Notes under the pieces: model-generated | Told to the model about the DNA's origin: nothing | The model's database searches: none | The model's input: the letters and a program-made list of their open reading frames with translations, nothing else | Made by a program: the position numbers and the translations under genes | Part shown: piece by piece, positions 7,381 to 15,112 of the stretch | Numbering within the stretch: position 1 is the stretch's first letter | Layout of the letters: every line of letters begins with the position of its first letter | Source: Streptomyces sp. CB01881 | Lineage (GTDB): Bacteria; Actinomycetota; Actinomycetes; Streptomycetales; Streptomycetaceae | NCBI RefSeq assembly: GCF_002953255.1 | Contig: NZ_CP026498.1 | Span: 8,480,904-8,544,903, forward strand | Direction: 5' to 3' | Length of the DNA stretch: 64,000 nucleotides

Positions 7381-8310
7381 TCAGCCGCGCTGGATGCCCG
7401 TGGTGTCGGCCAGCAGGCCCTGCGAGCCGTCCTGGAGCTGGGCGACCAGCGCGGCGCCGCGCTGCTCGACCGCCAGGTACCAGGTACCCGGGACCAGCTC
7501 GCCGACCGGGGCCCCGGCCGGGTTGTCCTTCGGGGCCAGCTGACGCGGCGCCGGGACGGCGAACCAGAACGGCGCGAAGTCGGCCGCCGGAGCCGCCGGG
7601 GCGGGCTGGGCCTGGGCGGCCGGAGGCTGCTGGGCGGCGTGCTGGCCCGCGGCGTCCTGCGGCTGGCCGGCCTGGGGCTGACCGCCCTGCGGGGCCGGGT
7701 AGCCGTAACCGCCGGGCTGGCCGCCGAACGCCGGCGGCTGCGCCTGGAGCGGGTCCTGGCCGGGGGCCGGGTAACCGTACTGGCCCGGCTGGCCGGGCTG
7801 GCCGGGCTGGCCGGCCTGCGGCGCCGGGTAGCCGCCCGGGTAGCCCTGCGGGACGGCCGGCTTGTCGGTGACCAGGGGCGCCTTGAGCGCGGGGATCAGC
7901 GGGCTCGCCGCGGCGGCACCGGCCAGCACGATCAGCGAGATGACGGCGAGCCAGGCGCCGAAACCGTGGCCGATGCCCTTCGGGCCGCCGCCCAGGCCCC
8001 AGATCGAGGACCAGAGCGCGGCGACGGCGAAGGCGATGCCCCACTGGTCGAGCCGCAGGCCGAGCACCTGGCGGTTGGCTGCGGCCTCACCCTGGAAGCG
8101 CTGCACCAGGATCAGCACCGCGGCGAGGATGCCGAGGAGGAAGACCGAAGGCAGGATGGGGAAGAGGATGCTGTCCCAGGCGTTCGACGGGAAGTCGCCG
8201 CAGTACCGGCCGCAGTCCGTGGTCCAGTAGGGCAGGAAGGAGGCGATGAAGAGCAGGACGGCCGCACCTGCGACGGCGGCGTCTCCCCTGGTGAGAGCGC
8301 GCAGATTCAC
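7381..8310 (-). CDS. DUF5336-like four-helix membrane protein with Pro/Gly/Gln-rich tail
   Basis: A 309-residue protein. The GTG at 8310 is chosen because GAGGGG lies 8-13 nt upstream; the longer reading frame adds an improbable N-terminus. The first half holds about four hydrophobic helices (AVAGAAVLLFIASFLPYW, LPSVFLLGILAAVLILV, WGIAFAVAALWSSIWGL, WLAVISLIVLAGAAAA). A long stretch of YPAPQAGQPGQPGQ-type repeats follows, then a C-terminal segment ending LLADTTGIQRG. It resembles the mycobacterial 34-kDa antigen-like DUF5336 membrane proteins. Function is unknown; the repetitive tail may face the cytoplasm and mediate contacts. Confidence 0.75.
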   Translation of the reverse strand: MNLRALTRGDAAVAGAAVLLFIASFLPYWTTDCGRYCGDFPSNAWDSILFPILPSVFLLGILAAVLILVQRFQGEAAANRQVLGLRLDQWGIAFAVAALWSSIWGLGGGPKGIGHGFGAWLAVISLIVLAGAAAASPLIPALKAPLVTDKPAVPQGYPGGYPAPQAGQPGQPGQPGQYGYPAPGQDPLQAQPPAFGGQPGGYGYPAPQGGQPQAGQPQDAAGQHAAQQPPAAQAQPAPAAPAADFAPFWFAVPAPRQLAPKDNPAGAPVGELVPGTWYLAVEQRGAALVAQLQDGSQGLLADTTGIQRG

Positions 8311-8518
8311 TAACGTTCCCCTCGTTGGTGTGTCGTGGACGGCGGTTTGCTCGGTCGGCTTGACCGGTCCGGAAAACTCCGAACGGACCAGAAGCCTAGG
8401 GCCAACCGCCTCGCGGGTGCACAGCGGGCTCGGGAATGGGGCGAAGTCGTTGCAAACTGCGCGGGTCCGACTCCTGCCGTCCACCTGATGGTCGGGCGGG
8501 CCCCTCGGCCGCAGGCGC

Positions 8519-9571
8519 CTACCGCGTGGTCAGAAACGTCGTCAGCGCGTCGGCGATCCCCTGGGCCGCCTGCTGGCGCCACTGAGGGTCCGTCATCCGC
8601 CTGGCGTCGACCGAGTTGCGCATGTTACCGCACTCGATGAAGACCTTGGGCACGGTCGAGAGGTTCAACCCGCCGAGGTCGGAGCGGGTGTCCAGCCCCT
8701 GACTCGCCGTGTAGTCGGCGTACTGCTCGCCGGTGGCCGCGCGGAAGCCGTCGCGCAGGAGCAGGCCGAGCCGGTGCGAGGGGGCGACGATCGCCGAGTT
8801 GTCCGCCTTTCCCGCGACCACCTCGGCGGGCGTGATCACGTGGAACCCGCTGCCGCCCGCCGGGCCGCCGTCCCCGTGCACCGAGACCGCCACGTCGGCG
8901 TGCGCCTCCGCGCCCGCCCGGGCGCGCTCGTCGATGCACGGTCCCCAGGGCCGGTCACCGTCCTGGACCAGCACCACCGTGGCGCCGCGGGCGGTGAGGA
9001 TCGCGCGGGCCCGGCGGGAGACGTCCAGGGAGAACTCGGCCTCGGTGTAGCCGGCGTTGGTGGAGGTGCCGGTGGTGTCGCACTCCTTGCGGGCGTTGCC
9101 GATGTCGACCTGGCGGTTGATCTCGGTGGCGTGGTCGAAGTTGCCGGGGTTGTGGCCGGGGTCGAGCAGCACCGTCCGGCCGGCGAGGCCGGTGGACGCG
9201 GGGGCGGAGGCACCGGGAGCGGTGGACGGGCCGGAGGCGGGAGCGGTGGCGCCGGCCTCGGGGGTGGCCGGCGCGGCACTCGTCGGCTCCGGTCTGGCCG
9301 GGGTGGCGGTGGCGGTGGCGTCCGGGGAGGCCGGGGGGGCCGGGGCCGTCCCGGCGGTCGTCGTGGCCGAGGGCGCGGGCGGGGCGGCCGCCTCCGCCGC
9401 GTGGACCGACGGCGCCGCGTCGTCCGCCGTGCCGTGGTCGCCGACGGCCTGCCAGAGCAGCCAGCCGGCCAGGCCGAGCGGCACCAGCGCGCCGGCCACC
9501 GTGGTGGTGAGCAACAGGCGGGAACGGCGCGGTGGTTCGTCGTGCGGGTTGCCGGGGGTGGTGCGGGTCAC
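8519..9571 (-). CDS. N-acetylmuramoyl-L-alanine amidase (Amidase_3)
   Basis: A 350-residue exported or anchored cell-wall hydrolase. Residues about 20-42 form a signal-anchor helix (LLTTTVAGALVPLGLAGWLLW). A Pro/Ala/Thr-rich spacer follows to about 135, then the zinc amidase domain starting TVLLDPGHNPGNF. Zinc and catalytic residues are visible: His in DPGH, Glu in YTEAEFSLDVS, His in AVSVHGDGG, and the catalytic Glu in VFIECGNMRN. The enzyme should cleave the MurNAc-L-Ala bond of peptidoglycan. The Pro-rich membrane protein gene ends just upstream (9579), giving an 7-nt gap and a probable operon. Confidence 0.9.
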   Translation of the reverse strand: MTRTTPGNPHDEPPRRSRLLLTTTVAGALVPLGLAGWLLWQAVGDHGTADDAAPSVHAAEAAAPPAPSATTTAGTAPAPPASPDATATATPARPEPTSAAPATPEAGATAPASGPSTAPGASAPASTGLAGRTVLLDPGHNPGNFDHATEINRQVDIGNARKECDTTGTSTNAGYTEAEFSLDVSRRARAILTARGATVVLVQDGDRPWGPCIDERARAGAEAHADVAVSVHGDGGPAGGSGFHVITPAEVVAGKADNSAIVAPSHRLGLLLRDGFRAATGEQYADYTASQGLDTRSDLGGLNLSTVPKVFIECGNMRNSVDARRMTDPQWRQQAAQGIADALTTFLTTR

Positions 9572-9578
9572 GGGTGGT

Positions 9579-10937
9579 TCAGATCCTGTCCTGGGTGCGC
9601 GCGGTCAGGCCGTACGTGTCGGCGATGGCCTTCCACTTCGTCACGAAGTCCTTCTTCGCCTGGGTGGCCTGCGGGTTGAGCTCGTCCGCGTGCTTCTTGT
9701 CCGTGGTGTTCGGCGCGGAACCGGAGCAGCCCTGCGCGGACACCGCACGGGCCCAGCTCGCGTACGCGCGGTCGATGTCGGCGGACAGCTGCCAGGCCGA
9801 CTTCAGCGACGCCACCGCGTCCGCGCCGCCGGGCAGGTCCGTGACGGCCAGGGTGGCGAGCTTGGTGAGCAGCTGGTCGCGCTGCTTGGCGCCGGAGTCG
9901 AAGACCTGGGCCGCGCTGTCGATGTCCGCCTTGGACGGGCAGCTGCTCACCTTGGCGACCGCACTGCCGATCGGCGCCTTCGCGCTCTCGCCCTGGGTCA
10001 GCAGGTCGTCCAGCGCCTTGGCCTGGGTCGGCGCGTTGGGACCGGCCGCGCCGGCGGTCGGGCTCGCGGAGGCGGAGGCGGAGGCGGAGGCGGTGTCGGT
10101 GGCGGCCGGGGTCGGCGCACCGGTCGAACCGGTGGGTGCCGGGGCGGGCTGCGGGTTGCCGGAGGCCGGCGCGTCGGTGGTCGCGGCCGTGGCGGACGGA
10201 CCGGGGGCGGCCTTCTCGGCCGGGTCGCCGTCGCCCTTCACCGCCCAGAGGATGCCACCGCCGAGTGCCAGCACGAAGAGCAGGGCGAAGCCGATCAGCA
10301 TCGGCGCGCGCTTGCTGCCGGGGCGGTCCTCGTCGTCGGGGTCCTCGTAGCCGGTGGCGTAGTCCGGCTGTCCGTACGGCGGCTGCCCGTACGGCTGCTG
10401 GGGGTAGGGCTGCTGCCCGTACGGCTGCTGGGGGTACGGGGGCTGCGGCGGGGCGGCCGGGGGGCCGTAGCCGCCGGGCGGGCCCTGGTGCGCGCCCGGG
10501 CCCGGGTTCTGCGGGGTGGCGTGGCCCGGGAAGCCGCCGGAGGGCGGGGCGGCCGGGGGCGGGGTGACCGGCTGCGGGGCGGTCGCCGGGAAGGCGGGCG
10601 CGGTCGGGGCGTCGTAGCCGGGGGCGCCGGACAGGTACGGGCGCGCCCCCAGCGGCGGGCCCTGGTCGCCGACGGCGCCCGGCGCGGGCGGCTGCTGCAT
10701 CGGCGGCCGGTGTGCCGGCGCCGGCTGTCCCGGCGGTTGCGGCGTCGGCGGCTGGAACGCGGGCGGCTGGGGTGCCCCGGCGGGTGGCGCGGCCGCGGGC
10801 GTGGCGGGCGGGGGTGCGGCGGGGTTCTGCGCGCCGCCCGGGGCAGGCTGCTGCTGCGGCCCGCGGACCCAGCCGCCGGCGCCGCCGCGCGCGGTGGGGT
10901 CCCAGACCGCCGGAGCGGTGTTCTGCTGGTCGGTCAT
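9579..10937 (-). CDS. Pro/Gln-rich single-pass membrane protein with extracytoplasmic domain
   Basis: The 452-residue product has a proline-, glutamine- and glycine-rich cytoplasmic half with repeated QPYGQQPYPQQPYGQPPY units, followed by DEDRPGSKR. One membrane helix follows (PMLIGFALLFVLALGGGILWAV), then an Ala/Thr/Pro/Ser linker and a predicted helical outer domain with Cys pairs (VSSCPSKAD and AQGCSGSAP). No enzymatic motif is seen. Start ATG at 10937 has a plausible upstream context. It lies just upstream of the amidase gene on the same strand, so a cell-envelope role is likely. Confidence 0.7.
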   Translation of the reverse strand: MTDQQNTAPAVWDPTARGGAGGWVRGPQQQPAPGGAQNPAAPPPATPAAAPPAGAPQPPAFQPPTPQPPGQPAPAHRPPMQQPPAPGAVGDQGPPLGARPYLSGAPGYDAPTAPAFPATAPQPVTPPPAAPPSGGFPGHATPQNPGPGAHQGPPGGYGPPAAPPQPPYPQQPYGQQPYPQQPYGQPPYGQPDYATGYEDPDDEDRPGSKRAPMLIGFALLFVLALGGGILWAVKGDGDPAEKAAPGPSATAATTDAPASGNPQPAPAPTGSTGAPTPAATDTASASASASASPTAGAAGPNAPTQAKALDDLLTQGESAKAPIGSAVAKVSSCPSKADIDSAAQVFDSGAKQRDQLLTKLATLAVTDLPGGADAVASLKSAWQLSADIDRAYASWARAVSAQGCSGSAPNTTDKKHADELNPQATQAKKDFVTKWKAIADTYGLTARTQDRI

Positions 10938-11176
10938 TGCGCTCTAGCCCCCACCGTCTGCCCGGATGCTCTGCCTGGTGCCGTGCCCGGGTACCGCTGT
11001 GCCCCGGTACCGCCGTGTCGCCCGGTTGCCGCCCGGTCGCCGTTCCGTCGCGTGCGGCACCCGTCGGCGCCGCGCGGACACCGTACCGTTCGAACCCCCG
11101 CCCGACGGCCCCGGCACGACGTTAGAGCATCCGTGATCGCCCGTGGGGTGGGTCCGCGGATCTCGCTTCGGCCGGA

Positions 11177-11830
11177 TCAGGCGGCGGTACGGCGCAGCAC
11201 CCGCAGCGAACCGGTCACCGAGACCTCCTCGAACCCCTCGGCGAGCGCGCGCAGGTACACCCGGTAGGGAGCCTGCCCGCCGTCCGCCGGGTCGGGGAAG
11301 ACGTCGTGCACCACCAGCAGGCCCTCGGGCGCCAGGTGCGGCGCCCAGCCCTCGTAGTCACCGGTGGCGTGCTCGTCGGTGTGGCCGCCGTCGATGAAGA
11401 CCAGGCCGAGGCGGCCGCCCCAGAGTGCGGCGATCTGCGGCGAACGGCCGACCAGCGCCACCACGTGCTCCTCCAGCCCGGCCGCGTGCAGCGTGCGGCG
11501 GAAGCGCGGGAGCGTGTCCATCCGGCCGACCTCCGGGTCCACCAGCGTCGGGTCGTGGTACTCCCAGCCGGGCTGCTGCTCCTCCGACCCGCGGTGGTGG
11601 TCGACGGTGAGAGCCACCGTCCCGGCCTCCCGGGCCGCCGCCGCCAGCAGGATCGCCGAGCGCCCGCAGTAGGTGCCGATCTCCAGCACCGGAAGCCCCG
11701 TCCGCCGGGCGGCGGTCACCGCCGCCGCGTACAGCGCCAGCCCCTCGTCCACCGGCATGAACCCGGTCGCGGCCTCGAACGCCGCCAGCACCTCGGCCCC
11801 GGGTCGCGTGTTCTCCAGGAGGTCGGACAT
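11177..11830 (-). CDS. Class I SAM-dependent methyltransferase (cephalosporin-hydroxylase/TylF-like)
   Basis: The chosen ATG at 11830 gives 217 residues beginning MSDLLENTRPGAEVLAAFEA; the longer frame only adds shadow sequence. Motif I is VLEIGTYCGRSAILLAAAA (about 50-68), an acidic loop TVDHHRGSEEQQ follows, and LVFIDGGHTDEHATGDYEGW resembles the metal-binding DGxH segment of class I O-methyltransferases of the Methyltransf_24 type. No obvious pathway neighbours exist. Substrate unknown. Confidence 0.85.
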   Translation of the reverse strand: MSDLLENTRPGAEVLAAFEAATGFMPVDEGLALYAAAVTAARRTGLPVLEIGTYCGRSAILLAAAAREAGTVALTVDHHRGSEEQQPGWEYHDPTLVDPEVGRMDTLPRFRRTLHAAGLEEHVVALVGRSPQIAALWGGRLGLVFIDGGHTDEHATGDYEGWAPHLAPEGLLVVHDVFPDPADGGQAPYRVYLRALAEGFEEVSVTGSLRVLRRTAA

Positions 11831-12038
11831 GCTGCAGCTCCTTGCCGGGGGGTGGGGGTGGTCGGTACTCCGTGCTCGCCGTCGGACCCTACTCGACGGT
11901 ACGCCCCGTCGTCCCGCCCGCCCCGACCGGCGGGGAGCGGCGCGGAGCGGCGGGCCCGGCGCCGTCGGCCTCCCGCGCCGGGTGTCGGCAGCGGGGGCCG
12001 CCGGCCGCTCCCTCAGCGGGCTCCGCCGGCCGGTCCCG

Positions 12039-13415
12039 TCAGCCGGCGAGGAGCGTACGGGCGATGCGGGTGCGGTGGGGAGCCAGCTCGGCGCTGATGG
12101 CGGCGGCCTCGGCGGGAGTCGTGGTGACGGCGGCCGGGAGGTCCGGCCTCCGGTCGAGGAGGGCCAGCCGCAGGTGGGTCGGCGGGTGGGTGGAGTCCAC
12201 GGCACCCCGGTCCAGGGCGGAGCGGCGCAGCAGGCGTTCGTGCTCCAGCGGCGGGACGGCGGCGAGGTGGTCGCGCAGCTTCTCCCAGAGCTCCTCGGTG
12301 GCCGCGGCCCGGGGGGCAGGCCCTGTCGCCGCGGGGTCCGCGCCGCGGCGGGGCGCACGGGGGCGGCCCTGCAGCTCCGCGCGCACGCGGGTCACCACGG
12401 TGTCGACGGTCCCGTCGAGCAGCAGCGTCCGCAGCATGCGGCGGGTCGCCCCGGTGGACGCGACCCGGGTGGCCAGCGTGTCCGCGTGGTACTCGGCCTG
12501 CTGTCCGGCCCGCACGGTGAGCCGGTCGAGCAGCCCGAACACCCGCCGCAGCATCCAGGCGACGACGCCGAGCACGGCGTTGGTGACGAGGTCGGTGAAG
12601 TGGAGCAGCAGGTGCATCAGGCCCACCCCGCCGCCGGCGTGGGTGCGCGGCCGGGCGAGCTCGTGCCAGTGTGCGATCGCGTGGATCGCCGAGCCGAGCC
12701 AGAGGCCCCGCCGGTGGTCGCCGTTGACCCGGTGGCCGAACTCGTGGCCGAGCAGGGCCACCCGCTCCTGCTCGCCGAGCGCCTCCCAGAGCGGCAGGCC
12801 GAGGGTGAGCACGCTCCGCCGGCGCAGCCCGACCGCCCCCACACTCGCGTTGAACTCGCCGTCGACCCGGATCACCCCGACCGGCCCGGCCCCCACCTCG
12901 GCGGCGACCCGGTCCGCCAGCCCGTACAGGGCGGGTGCCTGGGCCCGGTCCAGCACGCCCTCACCGCGCGGGGCGCGGCCGAGCCGCGGCCGCAGCAGGA
13001 CCACGACCGCGAGCACGATCGCGCCGAGGCAGCGCAGCGGGGTGTTGCCGGTGACGAGCAGCCAGAGACCCCAGGAGAACAGGGAGGCGGTGGCGAGGTG
13101 GACGACGGTGGCGATGGCGGACGCGGCCAGCCAGTCCCGCCGCCCGGCGGTGGCCGTACGGCCGGCCGCGACGTCCTCGTAGAGCCGGTCGGTCCGGGCG
13201 GCTGCGGCCGCCTCATGCCGGGTGGCCGCGGCGCGTTCCGGTCCCGGGGTGAGGTTCCAGTCGCAGTGCGGGCACCAGGCGGTGAACCGCGGGTCGGCGT
13301 CCAGCGCGGCGGCGCAGCGCGGGCAGGTCTGCGGGGCGGTGGCCGGGGCCTGGGCCGCGGCAGGGGCCGCGGCGGGGGCGGGCACGGCAGGAGTGGGCAC
13401 GGGGGGAGTGGGCAC
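12039..13415 (-). CDS. M48-family zinc metallopeptidase with N-terminal zinc ribbon
   Basis: A 458-residue membrane protein. Near the N-terminus two CxxC pairs (CPRCAAALDADPRF, then WCPHCDWN; about 31-53) form a likely zinc ribbon. Two hydrophobic helices follow (about 100-140). The catalytic signature is LLGHEFGHRVNGDHRRG (HExxH, about 223), with the third ligand Glu in QQAEYHADTLATRVAS further on. The order matches integral-membrane M48 (HtpX/Ste24-like) peptidases, which degrade or mature membrane proteins. The start may lie a few residues downstream because the first 25 residues are Pro/Ala-rich. Confidence 0.88.
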   Translation of the reverse strand: MPTPPVPTPAVPAPAAAPAAAQAPATAPQTCPRCAAALDADPRFTAWCPHCDWNLTPGPERAAATRHEAAAAARTDRLYEDVAAGRTATAGRRDWLAASAIATVVHLATASLFSWGLWLLVTGNTPLRCLGAIVLAVVVLLRPRLGRAPRGEGVLDRAQAPALYGLADRVAAEVGAGPVGVIRVDGEFNASVGAVGLRRRSVLTLGLPLWEALGEQERVALLGHEFGHRVNGDHRRGLWLGSAIHAIAHWHELARPRTHAGGGVGLMHLLLHFTDLVTNAVLGVVAWMLRRVFGLLDRLTVRAGQQAEYHADTLATRVASTGATRRMLRTLLLDGTVDTVVTRVRAELQGRPRAPRRGADPAATGPAPRAAATEELWEKLRDHLAAVPPLEHERLLRRSALDRGAVDSTHPPTHLRLALLDRRPDLPAAVTTTPAEAAAISAELAPHRTRIARTLLAG

Positions 13416-13586
13416 GGCGGACGATCATGCCAGCGGGGGCCCTTCGCCGGTACCCCGATTCCCGGCGGGCCCGTTCCGTCCTCGTCCGGGCCGGGCCCCA
13501 CCGGTGAAACGTGTTCTACTCCGGGCGGGCGAGGCGTGCCAGAATCGGCCCGACCACCGATCCGAGGGGAATCCGGGAGCAGCCCC

Positions 13587-14675
13587 ATGCGCGCAGCCAT
13601 CCTGCACAAGACCGGCCAGGACACGCTCGACGTCCGCGACGACGTGGTGGCGGTCGGCTTCGGCCCCGGCAAGGTGAGAGTCCGCCTGCGGGCGGCCAGC
13701 CTCTGTCACTCCGACCTCTCGGCGATGAGCGGCGTCCTGCCGCAGCCCGCGCCGTTCGTCCCCGGCCACGAGGGAGCCGGTGACGTGGTGGAGGTCGGCG
13801 AGGGCGTGACCGGCGTCGCGGCGGGCGACCGGGTGGTGCTCTGCTGGATGGCGCCCTGCGGTCGCTGCGCCCACTGCGAGCGGGGCCGCGGGCACCTCTG
13901 CGTCTCCAGCCTGCGCCGGCTCGGCGCCCCGGGCTTCCGGTTCGACGGCGGCGGTGCCCCGGTCGACGCCTCCGGCTTCTACGGCACCGGTGCGTTCGCC
14001 GAGGAGGTGGTGGTCGAGCGCGACGCCGTGATCAAGGTCCCGGCCGACCTGCCGTACGAGCTGGCCGCCCTGATCGGCTGCGGGGTGACCACCGGCATCG
14101 GTGCCGCCGTCCACACCGCGCAGGTCGAGCCGGGCTCCTCCGTCGCGGTCATCGGCGCGGGCGGGGTGGGCGTCGCGACCGTGCAGGGGGCCCGGGTCTG
14201 TGGCGCGGGCCGGATCGCCGTGGTCGACCCGGTCGTGTCGAGGCGGGAGCGGGCGCTGGCCTTCGGGGCCACCGACGCGCTCGCCCCGGAGGAGCTGAAG
14301 GCCGTCGCGAAGGGCCTGCCGGGCGGCGGCTTCGACTACGTCTTCGAGGCGGTCGGCCGCGCGGCCACCGTCCGGGCCGGGTACGACGCGGCGAGGCGCG
14401 GGGGCGCGGTGGTGGTGATCGGCGCCGGGGCGCAGGACGACCTCGCGCAGTTCACCATGGGCGAGCTGTTCTTCAACGAGAAGCGCCTGCTGCCCTCGCT
14501 GTACGGCGGGACGTCGGTGCCCCGCACCATCGCGCTGGTGGTGGACCTCTGGCGGGCCGGGCGGATCGACCTCGCGGGGATGATCACGCACCGGGTCGGG
14601 CTGGCGGACGTCAACGAGGCCGTCGCGCAGATGCGGGGCGGCGAGGCGCTGCGGACGGTCGTGACGCTGGACTGA
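13587..14675 (+). CDS. Zinc-dependent alcohol dehydrogenase family protein
   Basis: A 362-residue MDR-superfamily oxidoreductase. It has the catalytic zinc ligands (LCHSD with Cys about 40, GHEGAG with His), the structural zinc lobe CGRCAHCERGRGHLC (four Cys), and the Rossmann motif VIGAGGVGVATVQGA. The arrangement resembles class III/NDMA-type alcohol dehydrogenases. NAD(H) or NADP(H) preference is not clear; VVDPVV follows the second strand. The plus-strand gene is isolated, flanked by a divergent M48 gene and a strong terminator. ATG at 13587 fits the family N-terminus. Confidence 0.9.
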   Translation: MRAAILHKTGQDTLDVRDDVVAVGFGPGKVRVRLRAASLCHSDLSAMSGVLPQPAPFVPGHEGAGDVVEVGEGVTGVAAGDRVVLCWMAPCGRCAHCERGRGHLCVSSLRRLGAPGFRFDGGGAPVDASGFYGTGAFAEEVVVERDAVIKVPADLPYELAALIGCGVTTGIGAAVHTAQVEPGSSVAVIGAGGVGVATVQGARVCGAGRIAVVDPVVSRRERALAFGATDALAPEELKAVAKGLPGGGFDYVFEAVGRAATVRAGYDAARRGGAVVVIGAGAQDDLAQFTMGELFFNEKRLLPSLYGGTSVPRTIALVVDLWRAGRIDLAGMITHRVGLADVNEAVAQMRGGEALRTVVTLD

Positions 14676-14691
14676 GCTCCGGCCGCCGGAA

Positions 14692-14745
14692 CGCGGCAGG
14701 GCCCGCCGGTCGCACGATGTGTCTCGACCGGCGGGCCCTGCCGCG
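14692..14745. terminator. Bidirectional terminator hairpin
   Basis: A 21-bp perfect stem (14692-14712 with 14725-14745) with a 12-nt loop lies 17 nt after the dehydrogenase stop. On the minus strand it also lies 17 nt after the stop of the small open reading frame at 14762-14941, which supports that frame being real. Confidence 0.88.
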
Positions 14746-14761
14746 CACTGCGGGAGCGGGC

Positions 14762-14941
14762 TCAGCCCTGGTCGGCCCCGGCACCGAGCCGGTGCCGGCC
14801 GTGCGGGTCGGCCTCGGGGCTGTCGTCGGCGGCGGTGCGGCCGCGGTGGCGGCCGTGCGACGCGGTGTCCTCGGCCGTGGTCTCGTCGGCGTCGGTCCCG
14901 TTGACCGCGGGTCCGGTGGTGTCGGTGAGGGTGTCGGACAT
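14762..14941 (-). CDS. Small acidic protein with duplicated HGRHR motif
   Basis: A 59-codon frame, too short for many gene callers: ATG at 14941, stop at 14762. It begins MSDTLTDTTGPAVNG, is rich in Asp, Thr, Ala and Glu, and carries the motif HGRHR twice (about residues 29-33 and 47-51), each after an acidic stretch. A GGAAG lies 9-13 nt upstream of the ATG, and a strong terminator follows the stop. No Cys is present, so it is not a lanthipeptide substrate. It sits immediately downstream of the exporter genes of the lanthipeptide cluster on the same strand. It may belong to that cluster or be an independent small gene. Function unknown. Confidence 0.5.
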   Translation of the reverse strand: MSDTLTDTTGPAVNGTDADETTAEDTASHGRHRGRTAADDSPEADPHGRHRLGAGADQG

Positions 14942-15112
14942 CAGAATCGTCTTCCGTGCGAGGGTGCAGGTGTGTCGGCGCCCGTCGGGCGCCGCGGGCG
15001 GCGGGCGGACGTGTGGCCGGCATGACCGGGCGCGCGAACAGCGCCGGAGCCGGTGATCACGGCCCGCGCCCCGGCCACCATAACGGCCGGAACGGGCGAG
15101 ATCCTATCGAGA

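Noticed and set aside
11673..13182. Plus-strand long frames opposite the M48 and methyltransferase genes
   Set aside because: No motifs; Arg/Pro-rich; they conflict with HEFGH and methyltransferase motifs on the minus strand.
14762..14941. Second lanthipeptide precursor
   Set aside because: The small peptide has no cysteine and no leader-core layout.
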